Position numbers and translations under genes: made by a program
Source of the DNA: Wenjunlia tyrosinilytica
GTDB taxonomy: Bacteria; Actinomycetota; Actinomycetes; Streptomycetales; Streptomycetaceae
Direction of reading: 5' to 3'
DNA length: 64,000 nucleotides
Assembly: GCF_014646055.1 (NCBI RefSeq)
Contig: NZ_BMMS01000030.1
Location: 1-64,000, forward strand
Notes under the pieces: model-generated
Database searches by the model: none
What the model was told of the DNA's origin: nothing
Seen by the model: the letters and a program-made list of their open reading frames with translations, nothing else
Shown here: positions 15,954 to 24,289 of the stretch, one piece after another
Numbering within the stretch: the stretch's first letter is position 1
Layout: each line of letters starts with the position of its first letter

Positions 15954-16511
15954 TCACTGGCCCACCCTCCCGTCGATGCACTCGCGCAGCAGGTCGGCGT
16001 GCCCGCAGTGACGGGCATACTCCTCGATCCTGTGCACCATCAGCTCCCGGATTGCGATCTCGTCCTTGCCCACACGCTCGCCCAGATCCGGGTGCTCGGC
16101 CAGCGCGGCGTCGGTCGCCGCCTGCTCACGCTCCAGATCGGCGTACGCGGCGTCGACCATGGCCTGCTCGGCGGCAGCTCCCTCGAAGTCCGCGTCACGC
16201 CGGCCGTACAGCTTCGGCAGGGGGTCACCGCCGCTGATCCAGTTGCGCCAGTCCCGTTCCACCTCGGCGAGGTGCCGGACCAGGCCGAGCAGCGACATCG
16301 TCGACGGCGGAACCGACCGACGGGCCAGCTGCTCCGCATCCAGGCCCTCGCACTTCATCCGCAGGGTCAGGCGGTAGCCCGTCAGGAAGTCCTGCAGCGT
16401 CGCAAGCTCACCGTCCGGACTGACACCCTTGTCGCGGGGGTCGTCGTCCGGGTCGGCCCACATGTCGGGATAGACGGTTGCCTGGGTCCATCGTGCGGGC
16501 TGATCACTCAT
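15954..16511 (-). CDS. DinB/DUF664 family protein (mycothiol-dependent enzyme-like)
   Basis: About 185 residues. Four-helix DinB/DUF664 protein: GELATLQDFLTGYRLTLRMKCEGLDAEQL, the segment MSLLGLVRHLAEVERDWRNW with a conserved metal-binding His, and the C-terminal HRIEEYARHCGHADLLRECIDG with further His ligands. In actinobacteria these proteins are metal-dependent, mycothiol- or bacillithiol-linked transferases or uncharacterised damage-response proteins. Start ATG 16511 is the usual MSD- start; ATG 16520 three codons upstream is equally possible, neither having a strong ribosome site. Appears monocistronic. Confidence 0.85.
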   Translation of the reverse strand: MSDQPARWTQATVYPDMWADPDDDPRDKGVSPDGELATLQDFLTGYRLTLRMKCEGLDAEQLARRSVPPSTMSLLGLVRHLAEVERDWRNWISGGDPLPKLYGRRDADFEGAAAEQAMVDAAYADLEREQAATDAALAEHPDLGERVGKDEIAIRELMVHRIEEYARHCGHADLLRECIDGRVGQ

Positions 16512-16817
16512 ACATTGCATCTTGATCCGCGACGGCCCAAGTCCGCCACTGAATTCCTCATCGCGAGGTGACGCCGTGGTGGCATCAGGAAGGCGCCGCT
16601 CTCGGCGACTCGGCTCTCCAAAGGAGACAGGCCGCATGGGCAGGTCCGGCGGCCTGCTCGACCGCCGCAGCGGTGGGCTGCTGGGGAAGAGCGTGACGAT
16701 CATGGCGCTCAGCGGTGTCCGGTCGGCACGTCGGTGCCCGCGCAGCCTGTCAGGCTCGTGGTGGCCCAGCAGGCCGGGAAGGGAAGAGCCGTCCGCCGTG
16801 TCGTGGGCGACGAGGGA

Positions 16818-17411
16818 TCAGAGGTCTTTGGGGTCGACCGGGATCCCTCGCGTTGTGCCGTCGATGCCCGCTCTGCTCTGCGCGATGATCTCCTGGACGT
16901 GCTGCTCGATCCGCTGCGGGTCCAGGCCCAGTGCCTTGCCAATGTGGACCGACCACACCTCGGAGCGCAGGTTGGTCTCGAAGTCCAGATCCGCCCGGAC
17001 GTTCTCCCGCGCCGCCTGCCGGTTCTGACTGACCATGACGAATGTGGACAGGAAGATCGCCTCCAGGCTGACGATCATGGTGAGCAGCCCGAACGGGTAC
17101 GGATCGAAGACGCCCGCCTTCCCCAGCAGGCCCTCGTTCAGCACGATCCACGCGGTGAACCAGACGGCGTGGATGCAGACGAACCCCATCGTCCCCGCGA
17201 ACGCGGTGATCGCGTCGGCGACCCGGTCCTGCGAACCGCGCATCCGGGCGAACTGGACCCGCTCGTGGCGAAGGCGGACGACGGGCTGCCCATCGGTGCT
17301 CCCGCCCGCACACGCAGTGCGGTCGCGACCGGCAGGGTCCCCTCGTCCGCGTGGTCGGACAGATCCGCGAAGCGGGGACCGGCTGCCCGCCGGGCTCTGG
17401 GCGTCAGACAT
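16818..17411 (-). CDS. DUF1003 membrane protein
   Basis: 197 residues from ATG 17411, with GGAG six bases upstream. Residues about 65-130 contain two transmembrane helices (FAGTMGFVCIHAVWFTAWIV and LLTMIVSLEAIFLSTFVMVS) followed by SQNRQAARENVRADLDFETNL, the conserved cytoplasmic end of DUF1003 proteins. The family's function is unknown; some members occur in stress loci. The first 55 residues are Arg/Gly-rich and unlike typical members, so a frameshift or a later true start is possible. It lies just before the oxygen-limitation island but on its own. Confidence 0.75.
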   Translation of the reverse strand: MSDAQSPAGSRSPLRGSVRPRGRGDPAGRDRTACAGGSTDGQPVVRLRHERVQFARMRGSQDRVADAITAFAGTMGFVCIHAVWFTAWIVLNEGLLGKAGVFDPYPFGLLTMIVSLEAIFLSTFVMVSQNRQAARENVRADLDFETNLRSEVWSVHIGKALGLDPQRIEQHVQEIIAQSRAGIDGTTRGIPVDPKDL

Positions 17412-17547
17412 TCACGACTCCATGTTCGAGACCGCCCGGACTGTGGCGGTGGGACCGGGAACGGGACGAGCAGGCAAGCTCCATGGGCGGCGGTACGCGC
17501 CGACGCGGCGCGGGAGTTGAGTCGGCCGGGAGCCTGCATACGGTGCG

Positions 17548-17596
17548 GCAGCGTGGCCGCCGACCCGGCCGAACTCTGCGACGGCGGCCACGCTGC
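17548..17596 (-). terminator. Hairpin terminator after GAPDH gene
   Basis: Fifteen-base perfect arms (GCAGCGTGGCCGCCG at 17548-17562, complement at 17582-17596) with a 19-base loop, 21 bases beyond the GAPDH stop. Confidence 0.8.
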
Positions 17597-17616
17597 GGCG
17601 CTTGAGTCCTCGCCGG

Positions 17617-18645
17617 TCAGCTCTGCGGGAGCCGGGTGGCGACGTGGTCGGTGAGGTCGAGGAGCCGGTTGGTGTAGCCCCACTCGTTGTCGTACCAGCC
17701 GAACACCTTGACCAGGTCGCCGTGCGCCTGGGTCAGCGGGGCATCGAACACGCAGGAGGCCGGGTCGCCCACGATGTCTCGGGAGACGATCGGGGCTTCG
17801 GACACCCGCAGCACGCCCTTGAGCGGCCCGTCCGCCGCCTCCCGGAAGGCGGCGTTGACCTCGTCGACGCTCACCGGACGGTCCAGGACCACGGTCAGGT
17901 CGGTCAGCGACCCGTCCTCCACCGGGACCCGTACGGCGCTGCCGTCCAGGGTGCCGGCCAGTCCGGGCAGGACGAGGCCGACAGCGCGGGCGGCGCCGGT
18001 GGACGTGGGGATGATGTTGACGGCGGCGCTGCGGCCGCGGCGCAGGTCCTTGTGCGGGCCGTCGAGGACGACCTGGTCGTTGGTGTAGCCGTGGATGGTG
18101 GTCATCAGGCCCTTGACCAGGCCGAAGTGCTCGTCGAGGACCTTGACCATGGGCGCCACGCAGTTGGTGGTGCAGGAGGCGTTGGAGATGACATGGTCGT
18201 TCTCGGGGTCGTAAGTGTCCTCGTTGACGCCCATCACGATCGTGGCGTCGACGCCCTTGCCCGGCACGGACAGCAGCACCTTGCGCGCCCCGCCCTTCAG
18301 GTGCGCTCCGGCCGTCTCGCGGGTCCGGAAGCGGCCGGTGGACTCGACGACGATGTCCACACCGAGATCCGCCCAGGCCAGCGCGGCCGGGTCGCGTTCG
18401 GCGGTCACGGCGATGCGCTGCCCGGCCACGGTGATGGAGGTGTCGTCGTGCTCGACGCTGCGGCCGAGGCGGCCGAACGTGGAGTCGTACTCCAGCAGGT
18501 GGGCCAGCGCCTCCGGTGAGGTGATGTCGTTGATGGCGACGACCTCGACCGGCGTGCCGTGCCCGGTCTCCGCGCGCTTCAGCACCAGGCGCAGGTAGTT
18601 GCGTCCGATGCGGCCGAATCCGTTGATGCCCACGCGCACGCTCAT
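17617..18645 (-). CDS. gap: Type I glyceraldehyde-3-phosphate dehydrogenase
   Basis: 342 residues. N-terminal Rossmann motif VGINGFGRIGRNYLRL, catalytic Cys in SNASCTTNCVAP near 160, the conserved segment TTIHGYTNDQ, NIIPTSTGAARAVG, and the C-terminal WYDNEWGYTNRLLDL are all intact. It oxidises glyceraldehyde 3-phosphate to 1,3-bisphosphoglycerate in glycolysis. ATG 18645 has GGAGG at eight bases. It lies 135 bases downstream of a DevR-like regulator on the same strand. Because it sits in an oxygen-limitation island, it is probably a second, condition-specific GAPDH serving glycolytic flux during fermentation. A near-dyad GGGAC-N5-GTCCC lies about 96 bases upstream. Confidence 0.95.
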   Translation of the reverse strand: MSVRVGINGFGRIGRNYLRLVLKRAETGHGTPVEVVAINDITSPEALAHLLEYDSTFGRLGRSVEHDDTSITVAGQRIAVTAERDPAALAWADLGVDIVVESTGRFRTRETAGAHLKGGARKVLLSVPGKGVDATIVMGVNEDTYDPENDHVISNASCTTNCVAPMVKVLDEHFGLVKGLMTTIHGYTNDQVVLDGPHKDLRRGRSAAVNIIPTSTGAARAVGLVLPGLAGTLDGSAVRVPVEDGSLTDLTVVLDRPVSVDEVNAAFREAADGPLKGVLRVSEAPIVSRDIVGDPASCVFDAPLTQAHGDLVKVFGWYDNEWGYTNRLLDLTDHVATRLPQS

Positions 18646-18740
18646 GTCCCTCGTCCTCCCGATCGCCTCACGTCTGGTGTGCGCTGCCAGCCTGCGGGCC
18701 GGGGAGGGGATCGGGCTTGGGCCGTACGGGGGCGAGCCGG

Positions 18741-18755
18741 GGGACGTTCGGTCCC
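18741..18755. promoter_or_regulatory. GGGAC-N5-GTCCC dyad upstream of GAPDH
   Basis: GGGACGTTCGGTCCC has perfect 5-base arms, about 96 bases before the GAPDH start and just after the response-regulator stop. It resembles DosR/DevR half-sites (GGGAC) but has a 5-base rather than 4-base spacer. It could instead be part of a weak terminator for the upstream gene. Confidence 0.35.
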
Positions 18756-18779
18756 GCGCGGCCCGTCCCTGTCCCGGGT

Positions 18780-19472
18780 TCAGTGACCGTCGTGCTTGAG
18801 CCGGTCCTGGGCCTGGGTGGCGATGACCGCGGCCTGGATGCGCCGCTCCACGCCCAGCTTGGCCAGCAGCCGGGAGATGTGGTTTTTCACCGTCTTCTCG
18901 GCGAGGTAGAGCCGCTGGCCGATCTGGCGGTTGGTCAGGCCGTCGCCGATCAGGGCGAGGATCTCGCGTTCCCGGTCGGTCAGGCCGGGCAGCGCGTCCG
19001 GTTCTTCTTCCTTCTGCTGGTCGTGGCGCAGGCGGGCCATCAGCCGGGTGGTGGCGCTCGGGTCGAGCAGGGACTGGCCCGCGGCGACCGTGCGGACGGC
19101 GGAGACCAGATCGGAGCCCTGGATCTGCTTCAGTACGTAGCCGGCCGCGCCGGCCATGATCGAGTCGAGCAGGGCCTCCTCGTCGTCGAAGGAGGTCAGC
19201 ATCAGGCAGGCCAGCTCCGGTAGGCGGGAGCGCAGTTCCCGGCACACGGTGATGCCGTCGCCGTCGGGCAGGCGGACGTCGAGCACCGCGACCTGGGGGC
19301 GCAGCGCGGGTACGCGCGCCAGGGCCTGTTCGACGGTGGCGGCCTCGCCGACCACGGTAATGTCCGGTTCGTCGTTGAGGAGGTCGTGCACCCCGCGTCG
19401 TACCACCTCGTGGTCGTCCAGCAGGAAGACCCGGATCGGGTTGTCGGGTCCGGGCCGTGTGCCGTCCGCCAT
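18780..19472 (-). CDS. NarL/LuxR-family response regulator, DevR/DosR-like
   Basis: 230 residues. Receiver domain about 14-130: acidic pair in [14 protein letters not shown], phospho-acceptor Asp in [13 protein letters not shown] near 68, conserved Thr/Lys ([14 protein letters not shown]). C-terminal LuxR helix-turn-helix about 165-225: [20 protein letters not shown] then [16 protein letters not shown]. Known DosR/DevR homologues, including OsdR of S. coelicolor, turn on dormancy and oxygen-limitation genes next to pyruvate phosphate dikinase and hibernation factor, as here. ATG 19472 has AAGGAG at seven bases. No histidine kinase gene is present in the window, so the sensor must be elsewhere. 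Confidence 0.9.
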   Translation of the reverse strand: MADGTRPGPDNPIRVFLLDDHEVVRRGVHDLLNDEPDITVVGEAATVEQALARVPALRPQVAVLDVRLPDGDGITVCRELRSRLPELACLMLTSFDDEEALLDSIMAGAAGYVLKQIQGSDLVSAVRTVAAGQSLLDPSATTRLMARLRHDQQKEEEPDALPGLTDREREILALIGDGLTNRQIGQRLYLAEKTVKNHISRLLAKLGVERRIQAAVIATQAQDRLKHDGH

Positions 19473-19830
19473 GAGAAGCTCCTTCGTCCGCGCCGTGTGA
19501 CTCCGCACCGGGATGCGCACCCTGGGCGCACCGGTTCCTGCCTACCGGAGATCTTGCGCGATCCCGGTTCGTACGGCCAGGGCCTTCGTCAGCTTGCTTG
19601 CGGAGGTCCCGCCCTCCCGGCCGGGCCATGTGCTGCGGAGGAGGACCATCGGACCCTGGAGCCGCAGCCCCTGCGCCGTATGTCCCGGGATGCAGGCCGC
19701 CGCACAGGCCGGGCTTGTGGTGGTCGGCCCGCGGGTCCACCGGCCGACGCTCGGCATGCGGATCGGGCCGGTCACCCACGCCGTGCCGCACCACGCGGCC
19801 GCCCCGTCGCGGTCGTCCCGCACGACCGAG

Positions 19831-19920
19831 GGCCGCATTCCGCACGTACCGGGGGCCGAGCCGCGCAGGCCGTTGGTGGCGGCCACGTAGAGGCCGCGTT
19901 CCGCACGTACCGAGGGCCGA
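19831..19920. repeat. 29-base direct repeat pair upstream of PPDK
   Basis: Copies at about 19831-19859 and 19892-19920 share GGCCGC(A/G)TTCCGCACG followed by TACCG(G/A)GGGCCGA, differing at two positions, 61 bases apart. The second copy runs into the GGGCCG dyad at 19914. The spacing (about six helical turns) would suit repeated binding of one regulator, or this may be a local duplication. Confidence 0.5.
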
Positions 19921-19927
19921 CCGGCCC
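19914..19927. promoter_or_regulatory. GGGCCG-N2-CGGCCC dyad upstream of PPDK
   Basis: GGGCCGACCGGCCC has perfect 6-base arms with a 2-base centre, about 150 bases upstream of the PPDK start. The geometry equals that of the mycobacterial DosR box (6-2-6 with GGG/CCC ends). Variants occur before the hibernation factor and between pflB and the CBS gene, suggesting a common regulator, most simply the adjacent DevR-like protein. Confidence 0.5.
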
Positions 19928-20071
19928 CCACATCGGGACGTCCGGTCGGGGGTCGCGCGCCGGGGCCCGTTCGACACTGGAGTGCCGGGTGGCGTCGCCG
20001 AGCGCAGTCGCCACCCGGCGCACGGCCGAACCTTTTCGAACTTCCCCCGACGTCGGAAGAAGAGCACCGTC

Positions 20072-22759
20072 ATGGACCGCTTTGTGTACGCGTTCACCGA
20101 GGGCGGCCGCGACATGGCCGCCCTGCTCGGCGGCAAGGGCGCCAACCTGGCCGAGATGACCCTGCTGGGCCTGCCGGTGCCGCCCGGGTTCACCGTCACC
20201 ACCGAAGCCTGCCGCGTCTTCCTCGACACCGGCGCCGAGCCGGACGGCCTGGCCCGCGAGATCTCCGATCACCTCACCGCCCTGGAGCAGACCGCCGGGC
20301 GGCGGCTGGGGCAGCCGGACGACCCGCTGCTGCTGTCCGTCCGCTCAGGGGCCCGTTTCTCCATGCCGGGCATGATGGAGACGATCCTCGACATCGGCCT
20401 CAACGACGCATCGGTCCTCGGCCTGGCGAAGTCCTCCGGGAACGAACGCTTCGCCTGGGACTCGTACCGCCGCCTTGTGCAGATGTTCGGCTCCACCGTC
20501 ATGGGCGTGGACACCGCGCGCTTCGAGCACGTCATGGGCGACATCAAGCGGGCCCGTGGCGCAGCGAGCGACCTGGACCTGGACGCGGCGGACCTGGCCG
20601 GGCTCGTCGAGGCGTACAAGGAGCTGATCCGCCAGGAGACCGGCGACGACTTCCCGCAGTCCCCGGCCGAGCAGCTGCGCCGGGCGGTGCTGGCCGTGTT
20701 CGAGTCCTGGAACGGCGAGCGCGCCCGCCTCTACCGCCGCCGCGAACACATCCCCGAGGACCTGGGCACCGCCGTCAACGTGCAGACCATGGTCTTCGGC
20801 AACCTCGGCCCCGACTCCGGCAGCGGTGTCGCCTTCACCCGCGACCCGGCCACCGGACAACCCGGCCTGTACGGCGATTACCTGCCCAACGCGCAGGGCG
20901 AGGATGTCGTCGCGGGTATCCGCAACACCGTCCCGATCCGCGAGCTGGAGGAGCGGTACCCGACGTCGTACGCCCAACTGCGTGATCACATGCGGACGTT
21001 GGAGACCCACTACCGGGACCTGTGCGACATCGAGTTCACCGTCGAGCACGGCCGGCTGTGGATGCTGCAGACCCGGGTCGGCAAGCGCGCCGCCGAGGCC
21101 GCGTTCGCCATCGCCGCCGAGCTCGTCGACGAGGGCCTCATCAGCCCCGACGAGGGCCTGGCCCGCGTCAGCGGCGACGGCCTGGCCCGGCTGATGTTCC
21201 CCCGCTTCGACACCTCTGCTGTCGGCGACGCCCTGGCGCACGGCCTTCCGGCCTCACCGGGTGCGGCCGTGGGCGCCGCGGTGTTCGACTCCGCCGAGGC
21301 CGTCCGCCGAGCCGCCGCAGGCGAGAAGGTCGTCCTCGTGCGCCAGGAGACCACCCCCGACGACCTGCCCGGCATGATCGCCGCCCAGGCGGTGCTGACC
21401 AGCCGCGGCGGCAAGACCAGCCACGCGGCCGTGGTCGCCCGTGGCATGGGCAAGGTGTGCGTGTGCGGTGCCGAGGAGCTCCTGGTGGACACCGAGGCCC
21501 GGCGCTTCACGACCCGTGACGGCACGGTCGTCGAGGAGGGCACCGTCGTCTCCGCCGACGGATTCGACGGCAGCGTGTACCTGGGCGCGGCACCGCTGGT
21601 CGACTCCACGGTGATGCGCTACTTCGAGACGGGCGAGCGATCGGCCGGCCTGGTCGAGTCCGTGGCCCGCGCCATGGAGCGGGCCGACGGCGTACGACGG
21701 CTGGAGGTACGGGCGAACGCCGACACCCCCGAGGACGCCGCCCTGGCCCGCCGGTTCGGCGCGCAGGGCGTCGGACTGTGCCGCACCGAGCACATGTTCC
21801 TCGGCGAGCGCCGCAAGCTGGTCGAGGCCATGATCCTGGCCCGGAACGACACCGAGCGCGAGGAGGCGCTGAACGCCCTGCTGCCGCTGCAGCGGCAGGA
21901 CTTCGTCGGCATCCTGGAGGCGATGGACGGCCTGCCGGTCACCGTCCGGCTCATCGACCCGCCGCTGCACGAGTTCCTGCCGGACCGCACCGACCTCGCC
22001 GTGCGCATCGCCACCGCCGAAGCGCGGGGCGACGTGCCGGACCCGCACGACACCGAGCTGCTCGAGGCCGTGAACCGCATGCACGAGGAGAACCCGATGC
22101 TGGGCCTGCGCGGCGTGCGCCTGGGCCTGGTGGTCCCGGGACTGGTCGCCATGCAGGTGCGGGCCATCGCCGAGGCGGTCGTGGAGCGCACGAGGGCCGG
22201 GGGCTTCCCCGAGGCGGAGATCATGGTGCCGCTGGTCGGCGCCGTCGAGGAGCTGCGGATCGAGCGGGAAGAGGTGGAACGGGTCCTGGCCGAGGTCTCC
22301 GCGGAGTCCGGCATCCCCGTCCACTGCCCGGTCGGCACGATGATCGAGCTGCCCCGGGCCGCCCTGACCGCGGGCCGGATCGCCGAGGAGGCGGAGTTCT
22401 TCTCCTTCGGCACCAACGACCTCACCCAGACCACCTGGGGCTTCTCCCGTGACGACGTGGAGGCGGCGTTCTTCTCCGCCTACCTCGACAAGGGCATCTT
22501 CGCCACCTCGCCGTTCGAGGCGATCGACCGGGCGGGCGTGGGCCGGCTGGTCCAGATCGCCGTTGCCGAAGGCCGCGCGGCACGGCCCGAGCTGAAGATC
22601 GGCGTCTGTGGCGAGCACGGCGGGGATCCGGACTCGGTGCACTTCTTCCACGCCGCGGGGCTCGACTACGTCTCCTGCTCACCCTTCCGCGTCCCGGTCG
22701 CACGCCTGGAGGCCGGACGGGCCGCCCTGGAGGGGACGGAGGACAGCGACAGCCGGTGA
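20072..22759 (+). CDS. ppdK: Pyruvate, phosphate dikinase
   Basis: 895 residues, full length. It interconverts PEP, AMP and PPi with pyruvate, ATP and Pi. N-terminal ATP-grasp part: GGKGANLAEMTLLGLPVPPGF near 25-45, SVRSGARFSMPGMMETIL near 90-107, GSGVAFTRDP near 250. The swivelling phospho-His is in GGKTSHAAVVARGMGK near 445-460. The C-terminal TIM barrel has GLCRTEHMF near 570, EIMVPLVG near 715, FSFGTNDLTQTTWGFSRDD near 780 and the catalytic Cys in GVCGEHGGDP near 845. ATG 20072 follows GGAAG. PPDK genes belong to DevR-type dormancy regulons in actinobacteria, where PPi-linked glycolysis saves ATP. Confidence 0.95.
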   Translation: MDRFVYAFTEGGRDMAALLGGKGANLAEMTLLGLPVPPGFTVTTEACRVFLDTGAEPDGLAREISDHLTALEQTAGRRLGQPDDPLLLSVRSGARFSMPGMMETILDIGLNDASVLGLAKSSGNERFAWDSYRRLVQMFGSTVMGVDTARFEHVMGDIKRARGAASDLDLDAADLAGLVEAYKELIRQETGDDFPQSPAEQLRRAVLAVFESWNGERARLYRRREHIPEDLGTAVNVQTMVFGNLGPDSGSGVAFTRDPATGQPGLYGDYLPNAQGEDVVAGIRNTVPIRELEERYPTSYAQLRDHMRTLETHYRDLCDIEFTVEHGRLWMLQTRVGKRAAEAAFAIAAELVDEGLISPDEGLARVSGDGLARLMFPRFDTSAVGDALAHGLPASPGAAVGAAVFDSAEAVRRAAAGEKVVLVRQETTPDDLPGMIAAQAVLTSRGGKTSHAAVVARGMGKVCVCGAEELLVDTEARRFTTRDGTVVEEGTVVSADGFDGSVYLGAAPLVDSTVMRYFETGERSAGLVESVARAMERADGVRRLEVRANADTPEDAALARRFGAQGVGLCRTEHMFLGERRKLVEAMILARNDTEREEALNALLPLQRQDFVGILEAMDGLPVTVRLIDPPLHEFLPDRTDLAVRIATAEARGDVPDPHDTELLEAVNRMHEENPMLGLRGVRLGLVVPGLVAMQVRAIAEAVVERTRAGGFPEAEIMVPLVGAVEELRIEREEVERVLAEVSAESGIPVHCPVGTMIELPRAALTAGRIAEEAEFFSFGTNDLTQTTWGFSRDDVEAAFFSAYLDKGIFATSPFEAIDRAGVGRLVQIAVAEGRAARPELKIGVCGEHGGDPDSVHFFHAAGLDYVSCSPFRVPVARLEAGRAALEGTEDSDSR

Positions 22760-22799
22760 CACCCCCCGGAGAGGCCTGGAGGGGAAAACCCCGTCCACC

Positions 22800-23410
22800 G
22801 CCCGCAGGGCGCGGCCGTCGTCGCGGTGGACGGCACCACCGGCGAGGTGTTCCGTCAGCCGGACGCCCGCACGCGGGCGGAGCAGGAGGCGTCAGATGGC
22901 CGCCCACGCGGCGGCCCTGGCCTCCGCCTCCGGCCCCGGAGCCACCGCGGACGGACACCGGGCCCCGCTGCCGTCGAACGTCGGCGTTGCCCGGCGGACG
23001 TGCCCGCCGCCGTCGTGGCGGGAGCCGAGGGCGTCGGCCTGTTCCGCACCGTGTTCCTCTCTCCTCGACGACGGCGGGCAGGCGCCGTCCGAGGAGCGCC
23101 AAGTGGCGGCGTACCGGAAGGTGTCCGAGACGTTTCCGGAAGTCCGCGTGGTGGTGCGGGCGCTGGAGGCGGGCGCGGACAAGCCGCTGGACTTCCTCAC
23201 CCCGGCCGACGAGCCGAACCCGGCGCTGGGCGTGCGCGGGTTGCGCACGCTGGTGACCACCCCGGCGTGCTCCACTCGCGGCTGCGGGCTCCGGCCACGG
23301 CGGCCTCGGGCCGGCCGGTACGGCTCGAGGCGATGGCACCGATGGTCGCGGACCCTGCGGACCCTGCGGACGCCAAGGCGTTCGCCGACGCCCGCCGCCA
23401 GGCGGGTCCG
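22800..23410 (+). pseudogene. Frameshifted remnant of PTS enzyme I (ptsI)
   Basis: Fragments of a PEP-protein phosphotransferase appear in order but in different frames: VAVDGTTGEVFRQPD (about 22810), then AAVVAGAEGVGLFRTVFLS (about 23005), then RQVAAYRKVSETFPEVRVVV and DKPLDFLTPADEPNPALGVR (about 23095-23230), then VRLEAMAPMVADP and DAKAFADARRQAG (about 23310-23405). The N-terminal phospho-His segment and the C-terminal half are missing. It cannot make enzyme I. Its partial resemblance to PPDK reflects a shared fold, but the sequence is ptsI-like rather than a PPDK duplicate. Confidence 0.8.
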
Positions 23411-23527
23411 CCGTCCGTACTGTGCTGCGCCCGGCCACGGCGAACGCGCCGGGGCACCCGGACCCGGTGCCGGGCCCGCCCCTGACGGGGGCCGTGATCA
23501 CGAAAGGCCCTCATGGCCCTGTCGCCG

Positions 23528-23541
23528 GGCCCGATCGGCCC
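23528..23541. promoter_or_regulatory. Variant GGGCCG-N2-CGGCCC dyad upstream of hibernation factor
   Basis: GGCCCGATCGGCCC, about 76 bases before the hibernation-factor start, differs from the PPDK-upstream dyad at one arm position and keeps the 6-2-6 layout. Promoter-proximal placement fits an activator site. Confidence 0.45.
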
Positions 23542-23610
23542 TGGGGGCTCGGTCGTTCTCGGCGAAAGGCTGGAGCCGGCACACAGCGACAACACGAAGG
23601 AGTGGTCGGC

Positions 23611-24039
23611 ATGACCGGCAGGAACGCTGGAGCTCGCGGCATTGCCGCCGTTGTCCAGGTGCGGGCGGAAGGCGAGGTGAGTGAGGGGGCCCTGGCGTAC
23701 GCCCGTTCCAAGATCGACGCCGTCGTGAACCGGCCGGGGCTGCCGGTTGTCACCGGCGAGGTGAGGATCGCCAAGGCGGCGGCCCATCACGCCGAGCACC
23801 CGTGGTCGGCCGTGGCGGACCTTCGGGTGGGCACCCGCGTCGTGGTCGTTCACGCTGAGGAGGCCACCAGCCAGGAGGTCACCGACCGGTTGCAGGACCG
23901 GCTGCGCCGTCAGGTGGAACGCGCGGCCCACGGGGGGAGCGCCGCCCACCGGCTGGTCACCCCGCCCTGGCGCGGCGGGCAGTCGCCCGAAGCCCCGGTC
24001 GGCCGCAACACGCCCACGGACACGCCGACATCCGGATGA
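23611..24039 (+). CDS. Ribosome hibernation-promoting factor (HPF/RaiA family)
   Basis: 142 residues. Reads as an S30AE/sigma-54-modulation fold: VQVRAEGEVSEGALAYARSKIDAVVN, VVTGEVRIAKAAAHHAEHPWSAVADLRVGT, VVVVHAEEATSQEVTDRLQDRLRRQVER. HPF proteins bind the 30S decoding channel and store ribosomes in inactive form. It is short of the long-HPF length and appears to lack the C-terminal dimerisation domain, ending in a Pro/Thr-rich tail. ATG 23611 has AAGGAG at eight bases. In mycobacteria the hypoxia-induced HPF belongs to the DosR regulon; this gene lies between PPDK and adhE with a dyad upstream, consistent with that role. Confidence 0.8.
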   Translation: MTGRNAGARGIAAVVQVRAEGEVSEGALAYARSKIDAVVNRPGLPVVTGEVRIAKAAAHHAEHPWSAVADLRVGTRVVVVHAEEATSQEVTDRLQDRLRRQVERAAHGGSAAHRLVTPPWRGGQSPEAPVGRNTPTDTPTSG

Positions 24040-24101
24040 GCGGGACACTCGGCCGCTCACCGGTGCTGTCGGACACCCGCACCGGCGACCTCGCCGTCGG
24101 G

Positions 24102-24139
24102 CGCCCGACCGGCCCCGGTGACCCAGGGCCGGTCGGGCG
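24102..24139. terminator. Perfect 14-bp inverted repeat between hpf and adhE
   Basis: CGCCCGACCGGCCC (24102-24115) and its exact complement (24126-24139) surround a 10-base loop, 62 bases after the hpf stop and 150 before adhE. It may terminate hpf transcription; the arms also contain CGGCCC/GGGCCG half-sites of the recurring dyad, so a regulatory role is possible. Confidence 0.55.
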
Positions 24140-24289
24140 AAGGCAGGGACCTTTGGCGCCTGCATGGCGGCCTTGGCGTGCGAGACGGTGGTGGCAGGAG
24201 CGGTACCGATCACCCCGCGCTGCCGCTCCTCGCACGGCACGCCGCCGGTCTTCCGGCTCACGACCTCGACGACGGAGGCGCACTCTCCC

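Larger units (their letters stand above)
19473..20071. other. Divergent control region between response regulator and PPDK
   Basis: About 600 bases. A leftward frame at 19542-19931 could encode 129 residues but has no recognisable motif and odd composition, so I do not call it a gene. The region holds a 29-base direct repeat pair and a GGGCCG-N2-CGGCCC dyad (listed separately), and a GGGTGGCG/CGCCACCC inverted repeat near 19985-20013. Confidence 0.5.

Noticed and set aside
19542-19931. 129-residue leftward gene between the response regulator and PPDK
   Set aside because: No convincing ribosome site or motif, and it covers the direct repeats and the dyad, which fit a control region better.
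17617-20229. Possible giant protein extending GAPDH N-terminally to 20229
   Set aside because: The extension crosses the response-regulator gene on the same strand in another frame and is Arg/Pro-rich; GAPDH has a good ribosome site and standard start at 18645.
24146-24160. DosR-like box GGGACCTTTGGCGCC before adhE
   Set aside because: Only the left half matches and the spacing is wrong; too weak to list beside the clearer GGGCCG dyads.
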